A stretch of DNA of 32,330 nucleotides, taken from NCBI GenBank assembly GCA_019113985.1, contig DXGJ01000027.1:1-32330 (forward strand). Reading direction: 5' to 3'. Under the pieces are notes generated by a model that saw only the letters and a program-made list of their open reading frames with translations, was not told the DNA's origin and did no database searches. Numbering within the stretch: position 1 is the stretch's first letter; every line of letters starts with the position of its first letter. The stretch comes from Candidatus Levilactobacillus faecigallinarum (GTDB lineage: Bacteria; Bacillota; Bacilli; Lactobacillales; Lactobacillaceae). Positions 25,561 through 32,330 of this stretch are shown here, piece after piece. A program made the translations under genes and the position numbers.

Positions 25561-26217
25561 TTACGCCTGGCGCCGTTCGAGGTAACGTGCTAGAACGGAT
25601 AAGGCGTAGCAGACGATGAAGTACAACAGCGCAATTGCCACGAACATCGGAATGATGTAGTTGGTATTTTGCCCATAAATAATCTGAGACCGGTAGAGCA
25701 TTTCTGGCAACAGAATAATGGTCGCCAGAGACGTATCCTTAACCAGGGAAATAAATTGGCTAACGATGGCCGGAATCATCTTCACGATGGCTTGTGGTAA
25801 CACAATGTGCCACAGCCCTTGCCAGTAGGTCAACCCGTTTGCGCGGGCCCCTTCCATCTGACCAGGGTCGACCGCCTGAATCCCGGACCGCACGATTTCG
25901 GCCAGCATGGCGGATTCGAAAATCGTCATGGCCAAGATGGCGGCTGGAATGACCTCGGGCTTGACCCCGAGGTTTGGTAAACCAAAGTAAATGAAGAACA
26001 AAATCAGAATTAATGGCAGGTTCCGAATGATATCAATAACCAGCCCCACGATGGGTGACAGGTACTTAATCTTTACGTACCGGATGACCCCCAGGATGGC
26101 CCCGATGATAAAACTGCCGATAATTGAACAAACTGAAACTAGAATCGTAATCCCCAACCCACCAAACAGGTACCGCAGGTTATCTGGGGAGTATGCAGCA
26201 ATAAAATTATTTAGCAT
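25561..26217 (-). CDS. glnP: Polar amino acid ABC transporter permease (intact)
   Basis: A 218-residue membrane subunit of the His/Glu/Gln/Arg ABC class. Spans cover about residues 18-44, 56-82, 88-105 and 185-210. The permease motif DIIRNLPLILILFFIYFGLP and the EAA loop GQMEGARANGLTYWQGLWHIVLPQA are intact. ATG 26217 follows GGGAGGG. It is the last gene of glnQ-glnH-permease-permease, 13 bases after the frameshifted sister gene. Glutamine or glutamate is the likely substrate, but this class is broad. Confidence 0.92.
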   Translation of the reverse strand: MLNNFIAAYSPDNLRYLFGGLGITILVSVCSIIGSFIIGAILGVIRYVKIKYLSPIVGLVIDIIRNLPLILILFFIYFGLPNLGVKPEVIPAAILAMTIFESAMLAEIVRSGIQAVDPGQMEGARANGLTYWQGLWHIVLPQAIVKMIPAIVSQFISLVKDTSLATIILLPEMLYRSQIIYGQNTNYIIPMFVAIALLYFIVCYALSVLARYLERRQA

Positions 26218-26230
26218 CGTAATCCCTCCC

Positions 26231-26868
26231 CTAGGCTAACCGTTTTTCAAGGTAGCGCATGTAGTAACTAATCGGCATGGTGATGATCAGGTACAGCACC
26301 CCAACTGCGGAGTACGCCGCCATGGTTTCCAGTGAGCTGGAAGCAATCGCGTTGCCTTGATACATCAGGTCAAAGCCCCCAACGAAGGCTAACGTGGAGG
26401 AGTTCTTGACCAAGTTGACGAATTGGTTACCCAGTGGTGGTATCACGTACCGGAAGGCTTGGGGCAACACGATGTACCGCATGGCCTGCCAGAAGGACAG
26501 CCCGTTCGACCGGGCCCCTTCCATCTGACCGGAATCAACGGATTGAATCCCCGCCCGGACCGTTTCGGCGATAAAGGCCGAGGTGTACAGCGTTAACCCA
26601 ATCGTCCCGGCCGTAAACCCATTGACCTTAACCACGTACAGGGGAATGACCACGTAAAAGAACATGGTGATGACCAGTAGGGAATGTTCCGGAAAATTTC
26701 AATATAGACCCGGGCCACGCCGCGGGCAAACTTATTCGGCGACTCTTCCAATAACGCGAAGAAGGTCCCGATAATCAGACTGAAAACCAGCGCAATCAGG
26801 CTACACAGTAGTGTCTGACCCAGACCATACAGGAGCGTCCCGCCGTAATTCGCAAAGATATGAATCAT
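26231..26868 (-). pseudogene. glnM: Polar amino acid ABC permease with a one-base frameshift
   Basis: Two frames together spell one normal permease of about 212 residues. The first (26868 downward) runs MIHIFANYGGTLLYGLGQTL to EIFRNIP and then turns to nonsense (YWSSPCSF). The second takes over with LLVITMFFYVVIPLYVV and carries the EAA loop GQMEGARSNGLSFWQ to the end at 26231. Restoring one base in the G run at 26680-26682 (C run on the coding strand) would give IPLLVITMFF, the family sequence. The ATG overlaps the glnH stop by four bases. The lesion may be a real mutation, a phase-variable tract or a read error. Confidence 0.88.
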
Positions 26869-27701
26869 TCTTTTGCCGCCTCCTCGTAATCAAAGCCCTT
26901 CACGTTGTGGAACCACTTGTGCAGGATCTTCTGGTATTGACCGTTAGCCCGTAATTCGGCCAACGATTGGTTAACCGCCTTGCGGAATGGTGTTTGGACT
27001 TTGTCCACGGCAATCCCGTAAGGTTCGGAGACGAACGAGCCCCCGGTAACCACGTACTCTGGGTTCTGAACGGACATCCCGTAAAGAATCCCGTTATCGG
27101 TGGTCAGCGCTTGACCTTGCCCCGACTTCAGGGCGGTCATGGCTTGCGCGTAGTCGGTCAGTTGTAAGACCTTGGCCTTAGGTGCGACCTTGGCGACGTT
27201 TTCAACGGAGTCTGACCCAACCACCCCAAGGACCGTCGCCTTTTGGCTATTCAAGTCCTTGACGTTTTTGATGCTACTGCCCTGCTTGACTAACAGGGAT
27301 TGACCAGCTAAGAAATAAGTATTGGTGAAGGCGACCTGCTTACGCCGTTCCGGCGTGTTGGTCATGGTCGCGATGATGGCATCGATGTTCCCGTTCTTTA
27401 ACATCGGCATCCGCGTGGAGCTGGTGACTTGAATGAACTTCGCCTTGGCGTCCTTCCCCAGCATCTGCTTGGTGATGGCCTTGGCTAAGTCGATTTCAAA
27501 CCCCTTGATCTTACCATCCTTGGTATCGAGCAGACCGAACAACCGCGTATCGGCCTTGACCCCCCAAGTAATCGTCTTGGCTTGTTGGTCCGTCTTCAAG
27601 ACGTTACGTTGTGATAGTGGCTTGGACCCGCACGCACTGACGACCACGGTAAGGGTCAGCAGCGCCATAATCAGGCCCAGGCTGCGCATGAATTTTTTCA
27701 T
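26865..27701 (-). CDS. glnH: Polar amino acid ABC transporter substrate-binding lipoprotein
   Basis: A 278-residue SBP family 3 lipoprotein. The signal peptide ends in the lipobox VVSACGSK (Cys24). The binding fold shows ITWGVKADTRLFGLLD, KIKGFEIDLAKAITKQML, DAIIATMTNTPERRKQVAFT, a hinge AKVLQLTDYAQAMTALKSGQ and EPYGIAVDK. ATG 27701 is preferred: AGGGGG lies nine bases before it, whereas ATG 27710 has almost no spacing. It delivers the amino acid to the permease pair. The stop overlaps the next start by four bases. Confidence 0.92.
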   Translation of the reverse strand: MKKFMRSLGLIMALLTLTVVVSACGSKPLSQRNVLKTDQQAKTITWGVKADTRLFGLLDTKDGKIKGFEIDLAKAITKQMLGKDAKAKFIQVTSSTRMPMLKNGNIDAIIATMTNTPERRKQVAFTNTYFLAGQSLLVKQGSSIKNVKDLNSQKATVLGVVGSDSVENVAKVAPKAKVLQLTDYAQAMTALKSGQGQALTTDNGILYGMSVQNPEYVVTGGSFVSEPYGIAVDKVQTPFRKAVNQSLAELRANGQYQKILHKWFHNVKGFDYEEAAKE

Positions 27702-27719
27702 ATTTGGCATCCCCCTGAT

Positions 27720-28457
27720 TTAGTGCAGAATCTTGCTGAGGAATTGACGCGCCCGGTCGTTGGTTGGTTCCCCGTTAAAGAATTTGTCCTTAGAATCGTC
27801 CTCTAGAATCCGACCATCGGCCATGAAAATAACCCGGTTGGCCACTTCACGGGCGAAGCCCATTTCGTGGGTCACGACCAGCGACGTCATACTGGAGTCC
27901 TGCGCAATGGTCTTCATGATGTTCAACACATCGTCGACCATTTCAGGGTCCAGGGCACTGGTGGGTTCGTCAAACAAGAGACACTTGGGCTTCATCGCTA
28001 ACGACCGCGCAATGGCGATTCGTTGCTGTTGGCCCCCAGAAAGCTGAGCCGGCATCTTGGGCGCTTGATCCGCTAACCCAACCCGGTCGAGCATCTCCAT
28101 GGCAATCTTCTTGTTTTCCTCTTCGTCCCGGTGCAACACGATGCGGGGCGACAACATGATGTTTTCCAGAATCGTCTTGTTGGCGTACAAGTTAAAGTGT
28201 TGGAACACCATGCCGACGTTCTTGCGAATCCGGTTGATATCGGTCTTGGGGTTCGCCAGGTCTTGACCGTTAACGATCAATTGGCCCTCCCGGATCGATT
28301 CCAACCCATTCACTGAACGAATCAGCGTGGACTTCCCGGAACCAGACGGTCCAATCAGCACGACCGTTTCGCCGGCCTCGATGGTTAGATTAATATTGTG
28401 TAACGCGTGGAAATCGCCATAATACTTCTCCACGTTGTGAAATTCGATCATTGACAT
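27720..28457 (-). CDS. glnQ: Polar amino acid ABC transporter ATPase
   Basis: A 245-residue ATPase. Walker A GPSGSGKST is at residues 36-44, the signature is LSGGQQQRIAIARSL, Walker B is CLLFDEPTSALDPE and the switch is VVTHEMGFAREV, all typical of GlnQ/HisP. ATG 28457 has GGAGGG six bases upstream. It is the first gene of the operon, with a strong promoter at 28578-28606 and a leader of about 114 bases. Confidence 0.95.
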   Translation of the reverse strand: MSMIEFHNVEKYYGDFHALHNINLTIEAGETVVLIGPSGSGKSTLIRSVNGLESIREGQLIVNGQDLANPKTDINRIRKNVGMVFQHFNLYANKTILENIMLSPRIVLHRDEEENKKIAMEMLDRVGLADQAPKMPAQLSGGQQQRIAIARSLAMKPKCLLFDEPTSALDPEMVDDVLNIMKTIAQDSSMTSLVVTHEMGFAREVANRVIFMADGRILEDDSKDKFFNGEPTNDRARQFLSKILH

Positions 28458-28577
28458 ATTTTTCCCTCCACTAAAATAGTTAATGAGTGCCTGCTATCGG
28501 TCCGCAGGGTCCTTCATTAAGGTTATTGTGGCACCTACCGTTCCTCGAATACCCGGATCTTGCAGGGTCTAAATTAA

Positions 28578-28606
28578 ATTCTAAACCAAAAAAAATTGCT
28601 GGTCAA
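28578..28606 (-). promoter_or_regulatory. Sigma-A promoter of the glnQ operon
   Basis: TTGACC (28606-28601), a 17-base spacer rich in T, and TAGAAT (28583-28578) on the minus strand. Confidence 0.8.
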
Positions 28607-28695
28607 AGCATACCGTCTTCCCGTTGGCTTTGCTTTCAACTATTCATGTAGCAAATCGGTTACGGGGCGGGCTTTTGTTCCCGAAATCTGGGACG

Positions 28696-28724
28696 AAAAA
28701 AAACACGACCGCGGTCGTGTTTTT
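28696..28724 (-). terminator. Terminator of the Ser/Thr-rich protein and membrane protein unit
   Basis: The palindrome CACGACCGCGGTCGTG with flanking A and T runs; eight T follow on the minus strand and five on the plus strand. It lies about 80 bases past the stop at 28802. Confidence 0.88.
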
Positions 28725-28801
28725 AACGCTCTGGTCGAACCAATTTAGGGAAACGGTTCAAGCCACCAACTATCTTGGTCGCCAATTGCTTCAATTCATG
28801 A

Positions 28802-29737
28802 TTAATGGTGATACCGTGAACGCCGCGTCATGGGTTCATCCTCCGACGTAGACGTGGTTGTCCGCCGCGACGACGTATCATACCGTTTCTCGCGGGTCCC
28901 CGTAGTAGGTGCCTGTTGCGTGGTATCGTCGTCCTGATGCTTGTAGGCCAACTGAACGGCCACCACAAACGGGTTGTCCTGTTCAATCAACGATGTTCGC
29001 CCGGTGACCTTAAACGGCCCACCGACCAGCGTCGCGTTGGCCAGGTAGAGCTTGAATTGGTCGCGTACATCACTGACGTTCTGGAGCCCCACCGTGCTGA
29101 CGGTCCCGACGCGTTGTTTATCGGCCTGGTTCAGCCCAGCGTAGACCACCAGGTGACTGCCCTCGGTCTGCATCTCGAAGTAGGGAATCAGGATGCCGGG
29201 GCCGGACGCATAGACCGGCTTACCATCCTTTTGGACCTGCTCCATAATTTCCCGGTCGCCCAATCCGGAGTAGTCCAGGTTCAACAGGCGGTTCTGTTGG
29301 AGCTGCGTCGCCAAGTTCTGAACGTTCTGTTCTTCCTGAACCGTGCTGCTCAGCTTGCCGGGTAAAATCTTCTTCTCGTCAAAATACCCGTTGGCCGGGA
29401 TGTTCCGACCGAAGCTGTCCCGTCGGTTCTGGGTCGTCTCTTCCGTCTTAGGCTTCATGTGCAACCACTTCTCGATCTTTGGTGAGATGTCAAAGGGTGC
29501 CTTGCGATTGGTGAAGTAATAAACGATGTTTAAGAAAACGAAATACAGCAGGAGGAGCGCAACCACCAGGATTAGGAGTCCCCAGAACGGATGACCGTTC
29601 TGCAGATAACGAATCGCGATGTAAAACAGGTAAAAGTCCCCTAAGGTTCCCAGGACCGTATAGATTCGGTTCTTAATTTTAACACTGATATTAAAGTAGC
29701 CCAGATAATGGTTGACCATATCAAGGAAGCTTAACAT
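28802..29737 (-). CDS. Membrane protein of unknown function (possibly DUF6681-like)
   Basis: A 311-residue protein. The N-terminus is amphipathic and there are two membrane spans, about residues 31-46 (GTLGDFYLFYIAIRYL) and 50-74 (FWGLLILVVALLLLYFVFLNIVYYF). A cytosol-like soluble domain follows (about 80-265), with KIEKWLHMKPK, SGLGDREIMEQVQKDGKPVY and a beta-rich part containing LVVYAGLNQADKQRVG. The tail (270-311) is Thr/Ser/Arg-rich and probably disordered. I recall a lactobacillar family DUF6681 with this layout but am not sure. ATG 29737 follows GGGGG. It is 20 bases behind the Ser/Thr-rich protein gene, so the pair is probably one operon. Confidence 0.7.
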   Translation of the reverse strand: MLSFLDMVNHYLGYFNISVKIKNRIYTVLGTLGDFYLFYIAIRYLQNGHPFWGLLILVVALLLLYFVFLNIVYYFTNRKAPFDISPKIEKWLHMKPKTEETTQNRRDSFGRNIPANGYFDEKKILPGKLSSTVQEEQNVQNLATQLQQNRLLNLDYSGLGDREIMEQVQKDGKPVYASGPGILIPYFEMQTEGSHLVVYAGLNQADKQRVGTVSTVGLQNVSDVRDQFKLYLANATLVGGPFKVTGRTSLIEQDNPFVVAVQLAYKHQDDDTTQQAPTTGTREKRYDTSSRRTTTSTSEDEPMTRRSRYHH

Positions 29738-29757
29738 GATTCATCCCCCTTTCCCGC

Positions 29758-30315
29758 TTAATTCCCACCGGTCGTTGTACTCTGCTGGGTCGTGGTGCCC
29801 TGCTGAGTCGCTGCCGTGTGGTTGGTGGTGGTATCCGTGGTGCCATCATCGGTAGTATCGTCGGTCGTGCCAGTGGTATCGTCCGTGGTCGTGGTACTGC
29901 TACTGGTGGTCCCAGTACCGGTCGTCGTGGACGACTTTTTGGAACTCGACGTGGTCCCCGTGCCGGTGGTGTCCGTCGTATCATTGGTCGTGGTGGACGA
30001 CTTCTTGGATTCCGACGTGTTATCCGCCGATGAACTTTGCGTATCCGTCGAGGAGCTCTCTTCATCCGAAGAACTGTCCTTGCTACTATCGCTGCTATCC
30101 TTCGATGAATCAGAATCCTTCTTCTTACTATCGTCACTAGCCTTCTTGGAACTATCCGAGAAGCTGCTGGACGTCGTAGAGACAACTGAAGAGGTCTTGG
30201 GGGCCCCTTCATGACTGTCGGTCACCGTATTGGTCACCACGTTGGTGGCCCCTAACGCCAAAGCCATCGAAAGGATTGCAAATGGCGTGATGATTGGTGG
30301 TGTCCGGTACGCCAT
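29758..30315 (-). CDS. Ser/Thr/Asp-rich exported or membrane-anchored protein
   Basis: A 185-residue protein with one N-terminal hydrophobic segment (about residues 8-30, ITPFAILSMALALGATNVV) and no clear cleavage site, so it may be a signal anchor. Residues 40-180 are almost only Ser, Thr, Asp, Lys, Gly and Glu, with an early Ser/Asp/Lys block and a late Thr/Gly/Asp block. TTTGTGTTSS with SSKKSS is repeated. This is a likely glycosylation or wall-spanning stalk, but no LPXTG or binding domain follows. ATG 30315 has AAGGAGG about eight bases upstream. A 132-codon frame on the other strand is a shadow of its repeats. Confidence 0.75.
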   Translation of the reverse strand: MAYRTPPIITPFAILSMALALGATNVVTNTVTDSHEGAPKTSSVVSTTSSSFSDSSKKASDDSKKKDSDSSKDSSDSSKDSSSDEESSSTDTQSSSADNTSESKKSSTTTNDTTDTTGTGTTSSSKKSSTTTGTGTTSSSTTTTDDTTGTTDDTTDDGTTDTTTNHTAATQQGTTTQQSTTTGGN

Positions 30316-30390
30316 GCTTCATTCCTCCTTGTTTAATCACATTTAAGGTTATTATCGCACGGCTCAATTAAAAAACCGCTCAAAAATTGC

Positions 30391-30849
30391 TTAATTATTT
30401 ACTAAAGATGCGTCAGTTACGCCGGCGGCCTTACAATCGGCGCACAGGCCGTACAATTCAAAGCTATGGCCAGTGATATCGTAACCGGGAAGCTGGTCGG
30501 CAAAGAAGTCCATCGGGCACATCTTCAACTCGGTCACCTTGCCACAATTCTGACAGATAAAGTGATGATGGTGTTGATGATGAAAATCACACTGGTACTT
30601 GACCCGGGTTCGTTCCTGCTCGGTATTCTGTTCAACGATGCCGACCTCTTCAAATTCCTTGAGGTTCCGATAAACCGTGTTATGGCTCATCCCTGGAAAT
30701 TCAGTCCGCATATAAGCGTCTACGGCCACGATGTCCGTGTAATGCGTTTGATTGGTCAACAAAAAGGACAGCAACGCATGCCGTTGTTTCGTTAACTTCA
30801 ACTTGTTCTTCCGTAGAATCGCCACCGCGGTGGTCAAAGATTCTGCCAT
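30391..30849 (-). CDS. Fur-family metal-responsive repressor
   Basis: A 152-residue DNA-binding regulator. The winged helix covers about residues 1-85, with recognition region GMSHNTVYRNLKEFEEVGIV. The metal/dimer domain has HHQHHHHFICQNCGKV and CADC, so two CxxC pairs (99/102 and 136/139) build a structural zinc site. Extra Cys87 and Cys111 are seen. Whether it is Fur, Zur or PerR cannot be settled from sequence alone. ATG 30849 follows AAAGGAGG. A possible promoter TTGCGT-N16-TAAACT with TG (30895-30922) lies upstream. Confidence 0.9.
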   Translation of the reverse strand: MAESLTTAVAILRKNKLKLTKQRHALLSFLLTNQTHYTDIVAVDAYMRTEFPGMSHNTVYRNLKEFEEVGIVEQNTEQERTRVKYQCDFHHQHHHHFICQNCGKVTELKMCPMDFFADQLPGYDITGHSFELYGLCADCKAAGVTDASLVNN

Positions 30850-30894
30850 AAATAACGGCCTCCTTTAGCAAAAAAATGGGTCAAATTCTCTGTT

Positions 30895-30922
30895 AGTTTA
30901 GCATACTTCCCTTAAAACGCAA
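30895..30922 (-). promoter_or_regulatory. Possible promoter of the Fur-family gene
   Basis: TTGCGT (30922-30917), 16 bases, TAAACT (30900-30895) preceded by TGC. It lies in the 84-base gap after the kinase-like gene. Confidence 0.45.
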
Positions 30923-30933
30923 CGCCAGACGGG

Positions 30934-31494
30934 TTAATCCGCCTGCAGCCGCGTCATAAGCTCATCAAGTTTAATCTGAGTTTGGTCCCAATGGTCGTTG
31001 TTTAACTGCAGCGCCCGGCCCTGTAACGCTAAGGGCATTGTCAGGTCGCGGCGGTACTCGGGGCTGGCGAACCGCTGCTTCAGCATGACACTGCTGTCAC
31101 CGCGTTCCGTTACCCGAGTCATCAACTCAGTTGGGTCGCTGACCGTCAGGAAGAGGACTACGACCTGGTCACCCAGCTTCTGAGCGTAGGTGATGGCGCC
31201 CTTGGTGTCTAAGACGATGGCGGGAAACGGTGCGCGTTTGAAGCCGTCCGCAATCCCCTCACGTGACGACCCGTAATGATAACCCGAATAGACCACCGAC
31301 TCCAGGTAATGATTCTGCTTGAAGGAGTCGTCCGTCTCGAAGTAATAGTCCTGCCCGTTGATCTCGCCGTCCCGTGGTGGTCGGGTGGTATGGGTCACGA
31401 TGCGCGTAACGGGGTAGTGACTAGCCAGGTAGTTCTGAACGGTGGTTTTGCCGGTACCGGTCGCACCGGTAATCACGATTACCTTGGGGGTCAT
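30934..31494 (-). CDS. Guanylate-kinase-like P-loop protein
   Basis: A 186-residue protein resembling guanylate kinase (ATP + GMP to ADP + GDP). The P-loop GATGTGKT is at residues 10-17. The GMP-binding region HTTRPPRDGEINGQDYYFETDD matches the family, as does YSGYHYGSSREGI. The later lid part (VTERGDSSVMLKQRFAS) is shorter and less standard than in the housekeeping enzyme, so this may be a paralogue. ATG 31494 overlaps the Nudix stop by four bases, so the two are translationally coupled. Confidence 0.82.
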   Translation of the reverse strand: MTPKVIVITGATGTGKTTVQNYLASHYPVTRIVTHTTRPPRDGEINGQDYYFETDDSFKQNHYLESVVYSGYHYGSSREGIADGFKRAPFPAIVLDTKGAITYAQKLGDQVVVLFLTVSDPTELMTRVTERGDSSVMLKQRFASPEYRRDLTMPLALQGRALQLNNDHWDQTQIKLDELMTRLQAD

Positions 31495-31910
31495 ACGGCA
31501 CCATCCGTTAGGTAAGCGTTGGCCTTGGTCAACACGTCGCGCAAATTGTCAAAGCTTAACGTGGCGTGAGCGGTGCTGTAATCAAACCAGCCGTATTCAC
31601 TGATTTCTTCGACCTGGCGCTGAATTTCGACGTCGTTTGGGACCAGCGACGTGAATAGGACCACGTGCTTGTGGTGGCCGTTCTTCATGTCGTAGTCCAG
31701 GACCGTTGAGAATTCGGGGTCGATGGTCACGTCCAGGCTGGTCTCCTCGCGAATCTCCCGTACGGCGGTTTCGATATCGGTTTCGTTGCCTTCCACGTGA
31801 CCCTTGGGAAATCCCCAGAAGTTACTGGTGGCACTCTTTAACAATAAATAATGCGGTTGTCCGTCATGCAATTGATACACAACGGCGCCGCTAGCTTTCT
31901 CGGTAATCAT
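31491..31910 (-). CDS. Nudix hydrolase, Ap4A-hydrolase-like
   Basis: A 139-residue hydrolase with the Nudix box starting at Gly37 (FPKGHVEGNETD) and ending in REIREETSL; Glu43, Arg51, Glu52, Glu55 and Glu56 are in place, but the usual Gly near the end is Ser58. The FWGFPKGHVE context and short length resemble asymmetric diadenosine tetraphosphate hydrolases. It probably cleans up or regulates a nucleotide; the substrate is unproved. ATG 31910 follows AGGGAGG. It is the first gene of a pair with the guanylate-kinase-like gene. Confidence 0.87.
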   Translation of the reverse strand: MITEKASGAVVYQLHDGQPHYLLLKSATSNFWGFPKGHVEGNETDIETAVREIREETSLDVTIDPEFSTVLDYDMKNGHHKHVVLFTSLVPNDVEIQRQVEEISEYGWFDYSTAHATLSFDNLRDVLTKANAYLTDGAV

Positions 31911-31973
31911 GACCGATTGCCTCCCTTTTATTTTTCCGTTACGCGTTACGTTTGCTAGATATTATGGCAGCTT

Positions 31974-32070
31974 TGGTCGCTGTTGCCCGCTCCGCCGAGC
32001 ATTGTCCCCGTAGTGGGCACGACTCCGAAGCCAGTAATCCACTGTCTCCAGAGCTCGGCCTTGGTCTAAG
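31974..32070 (+). repeat. Structured intergenic repeat, copy A
   Basis: 97 bases, matching copy B with three C/T substitutions and lacking five bases. Inside are nested arms GCCGAGC (31994-32000)/GCTCGGC (32053-32059) and AGTGGG (32012-32017)/TCCACT (32038-32043), the last pair joined by one G-U. Confidence 0.85.
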
Positions 32071-32116
32071 TTGAGAAGGCCATAGGACATAGACCCGTTA
32101 CTGTAAATTGTCATAC

Positions 32117-32218
32117 TGGTCGCTGTTGCCCGCTCCACTTCGCCGAGCATTGTCCCCGTAGTGGGCACGACTCTGAAGCCAGCAACCCACTGTCTCCAGA
32201 GCTCGGCCTTGGTCTAAG
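32117..32218 (+). repeat. Structured intergenic repeat, copy B
   Basis: 102 bases. Nested arms GCCGAGC (32142-32148)/GCTCGGC (32201-32207) and AGTGGG (32160-32165)/CCCACT (32186-32191). Its tail is also part of a hairpin TTGGTCTAAGCCG (32209-32221)/CGGCTAAGACCAA (32233-32245), and CCCCGTAGTG (32154-32163) can pair with CACCACGGGG (32249-32258). Confidence 0.85.
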
Positions 32219-32330
32219 CCGAAAAGCCCCCTCGGCTAAGACCAACGACACCACGGGGCCAAAGTCGGCTCCGCTACGCGTACATTCTAACGAATTGTAA
32301 CGTTGGAGCGAAAGACCGCCGAAACTGGCA

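Larger units (their letters stand above)
28458..28801. other. glnQ leader, promoter and upstream terminator region
   Basis: 344 bases without a gene. It contains the glnQ leader (28458-28571) with the direct repeat GCAGGGTC (28504-28511 and 28562-28569) and a GTGCC/GGCAC pair, the promoter, a CAAAGC/GCTTTG dyad overlapping the -35 (28604-28631), and the terminator at 28696-28724. Confidence 0.6.
31911..32330. other. Terminal intergenic region with repeats
   Basis: 420 bases to the window edge with no credible gene. The first 60 bases serve the Nudix gene; the rest is the tandem repeat below plus about 110 bases (32219-32330) holding a large imperfect hairpin and an unassigned end. Confidence 0.6.

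Noticed and set aside
28458..28571. T-box or known riboswitch before glnQ
   Set aside because: The T-box sequence AGGGTGGNACCGCG is not present, and no known purine, lysine or SAM motif was recognised. It is kept only as an unassigned leader.
29816..30214. 132-codon plus-strand frame rich in Val, Ser and Leu
   Set aside because: It is the antisense of the Ser/Thr/Asp-rich protein; the bias follows from the repeated codons, and no binding site is seen.
31962..32168. 68-codon minus-strand frame over the terminal repeats
   Set aside because: The repeat copies are read in different frames, the five-base insertion breaks the frame relation, and there is no convincing start signal.
1..32330. CRISPR arrays, tRNA genes, insertion sequences, phage genes
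   Set aside because: No regularly spaced short repeats, tRNA-like cloverleaf, transposase, integrase or phage structural gene was found on reading both strands.

Overview
The window looks like chromosome of a Gram-positive, moderately GC-rich lactic acid bacterium of the Lactobacillaceae (Levilactobacillus- or Lactiplantibacillus-like; the genus is an inference). The reasons are strong AGGAGG-type ribosome binding sites, several TTG starts, a malolactic (mle) locus, repeated oppA lipoprotein genes, and a secreted LRR protein with a lactobacillar C-terminal surface domain. I see no phage, insertion sequence, CRISPR array, rRNA or tRNA.

Layout. 1-3.3 kb (minus strand): pantothenate kinase (coaA), a GNAT acetyltransferase and GMP synthase (guaA, TTG start, own sigma-A promoter; about two codons and the stop lie outside the window). 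3.4-5.8 kb: HelD-type helicase with its own terminator. 6.2-6.8 kb (plus): histidine phosphatase. 6.9-10.7 kb: malolactic locus, with mleS and mleP (minus) divergent from the LysR gene mleR (plus). 10.8-11.2 kb: small NTF2/SnoaL-like protein. 11.3-13.4 kb: secreted internalin-type LRR protein. 13.9-23.6 kb: oligopeptide transporter, three tandem oppA paralogues followed by oppBCDF. 24.1-25.4 kb (plus): hflX. 25.6-28.5 kb (minus): polar amino acid ABC transporter in which one of two permease genes carries a one-base frameshift. 28.8-30.3 kb: a two-gene unit for a membrane protein and a Ser/Thr/Asp-rich anchored protein. 30.4-31.9 kb: Fur-family regulator, guanylate-kinase-like protein and Nudix hydrolase. 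32.0-32.3 kb: an imperfect tandem intergenic repeat able to form nested stems, with a related word near 13.76 kb.

How the genes work together. The mle genes take up malate and convert it to lactate. The opp and gln systems import peptides and amino acids. Each oppA has its own TTGATT-N17-TAYRAT promoter and at least a partial terminator, while no obvious promoter was seen in front of oppB, so binding protein can be made in excess of the membrane complex and the three paralogues can be tuned separately.

No clearly new multi-gene system is evident. The best leads are the structured intergenic repeats, the single-base permease lesion, the divergence of start-site palindromes among the oppA copies, the inverted 13-bp pair between helD and the phosphatase gene, and the Ser/Thr-rich protein with its membrane partner.
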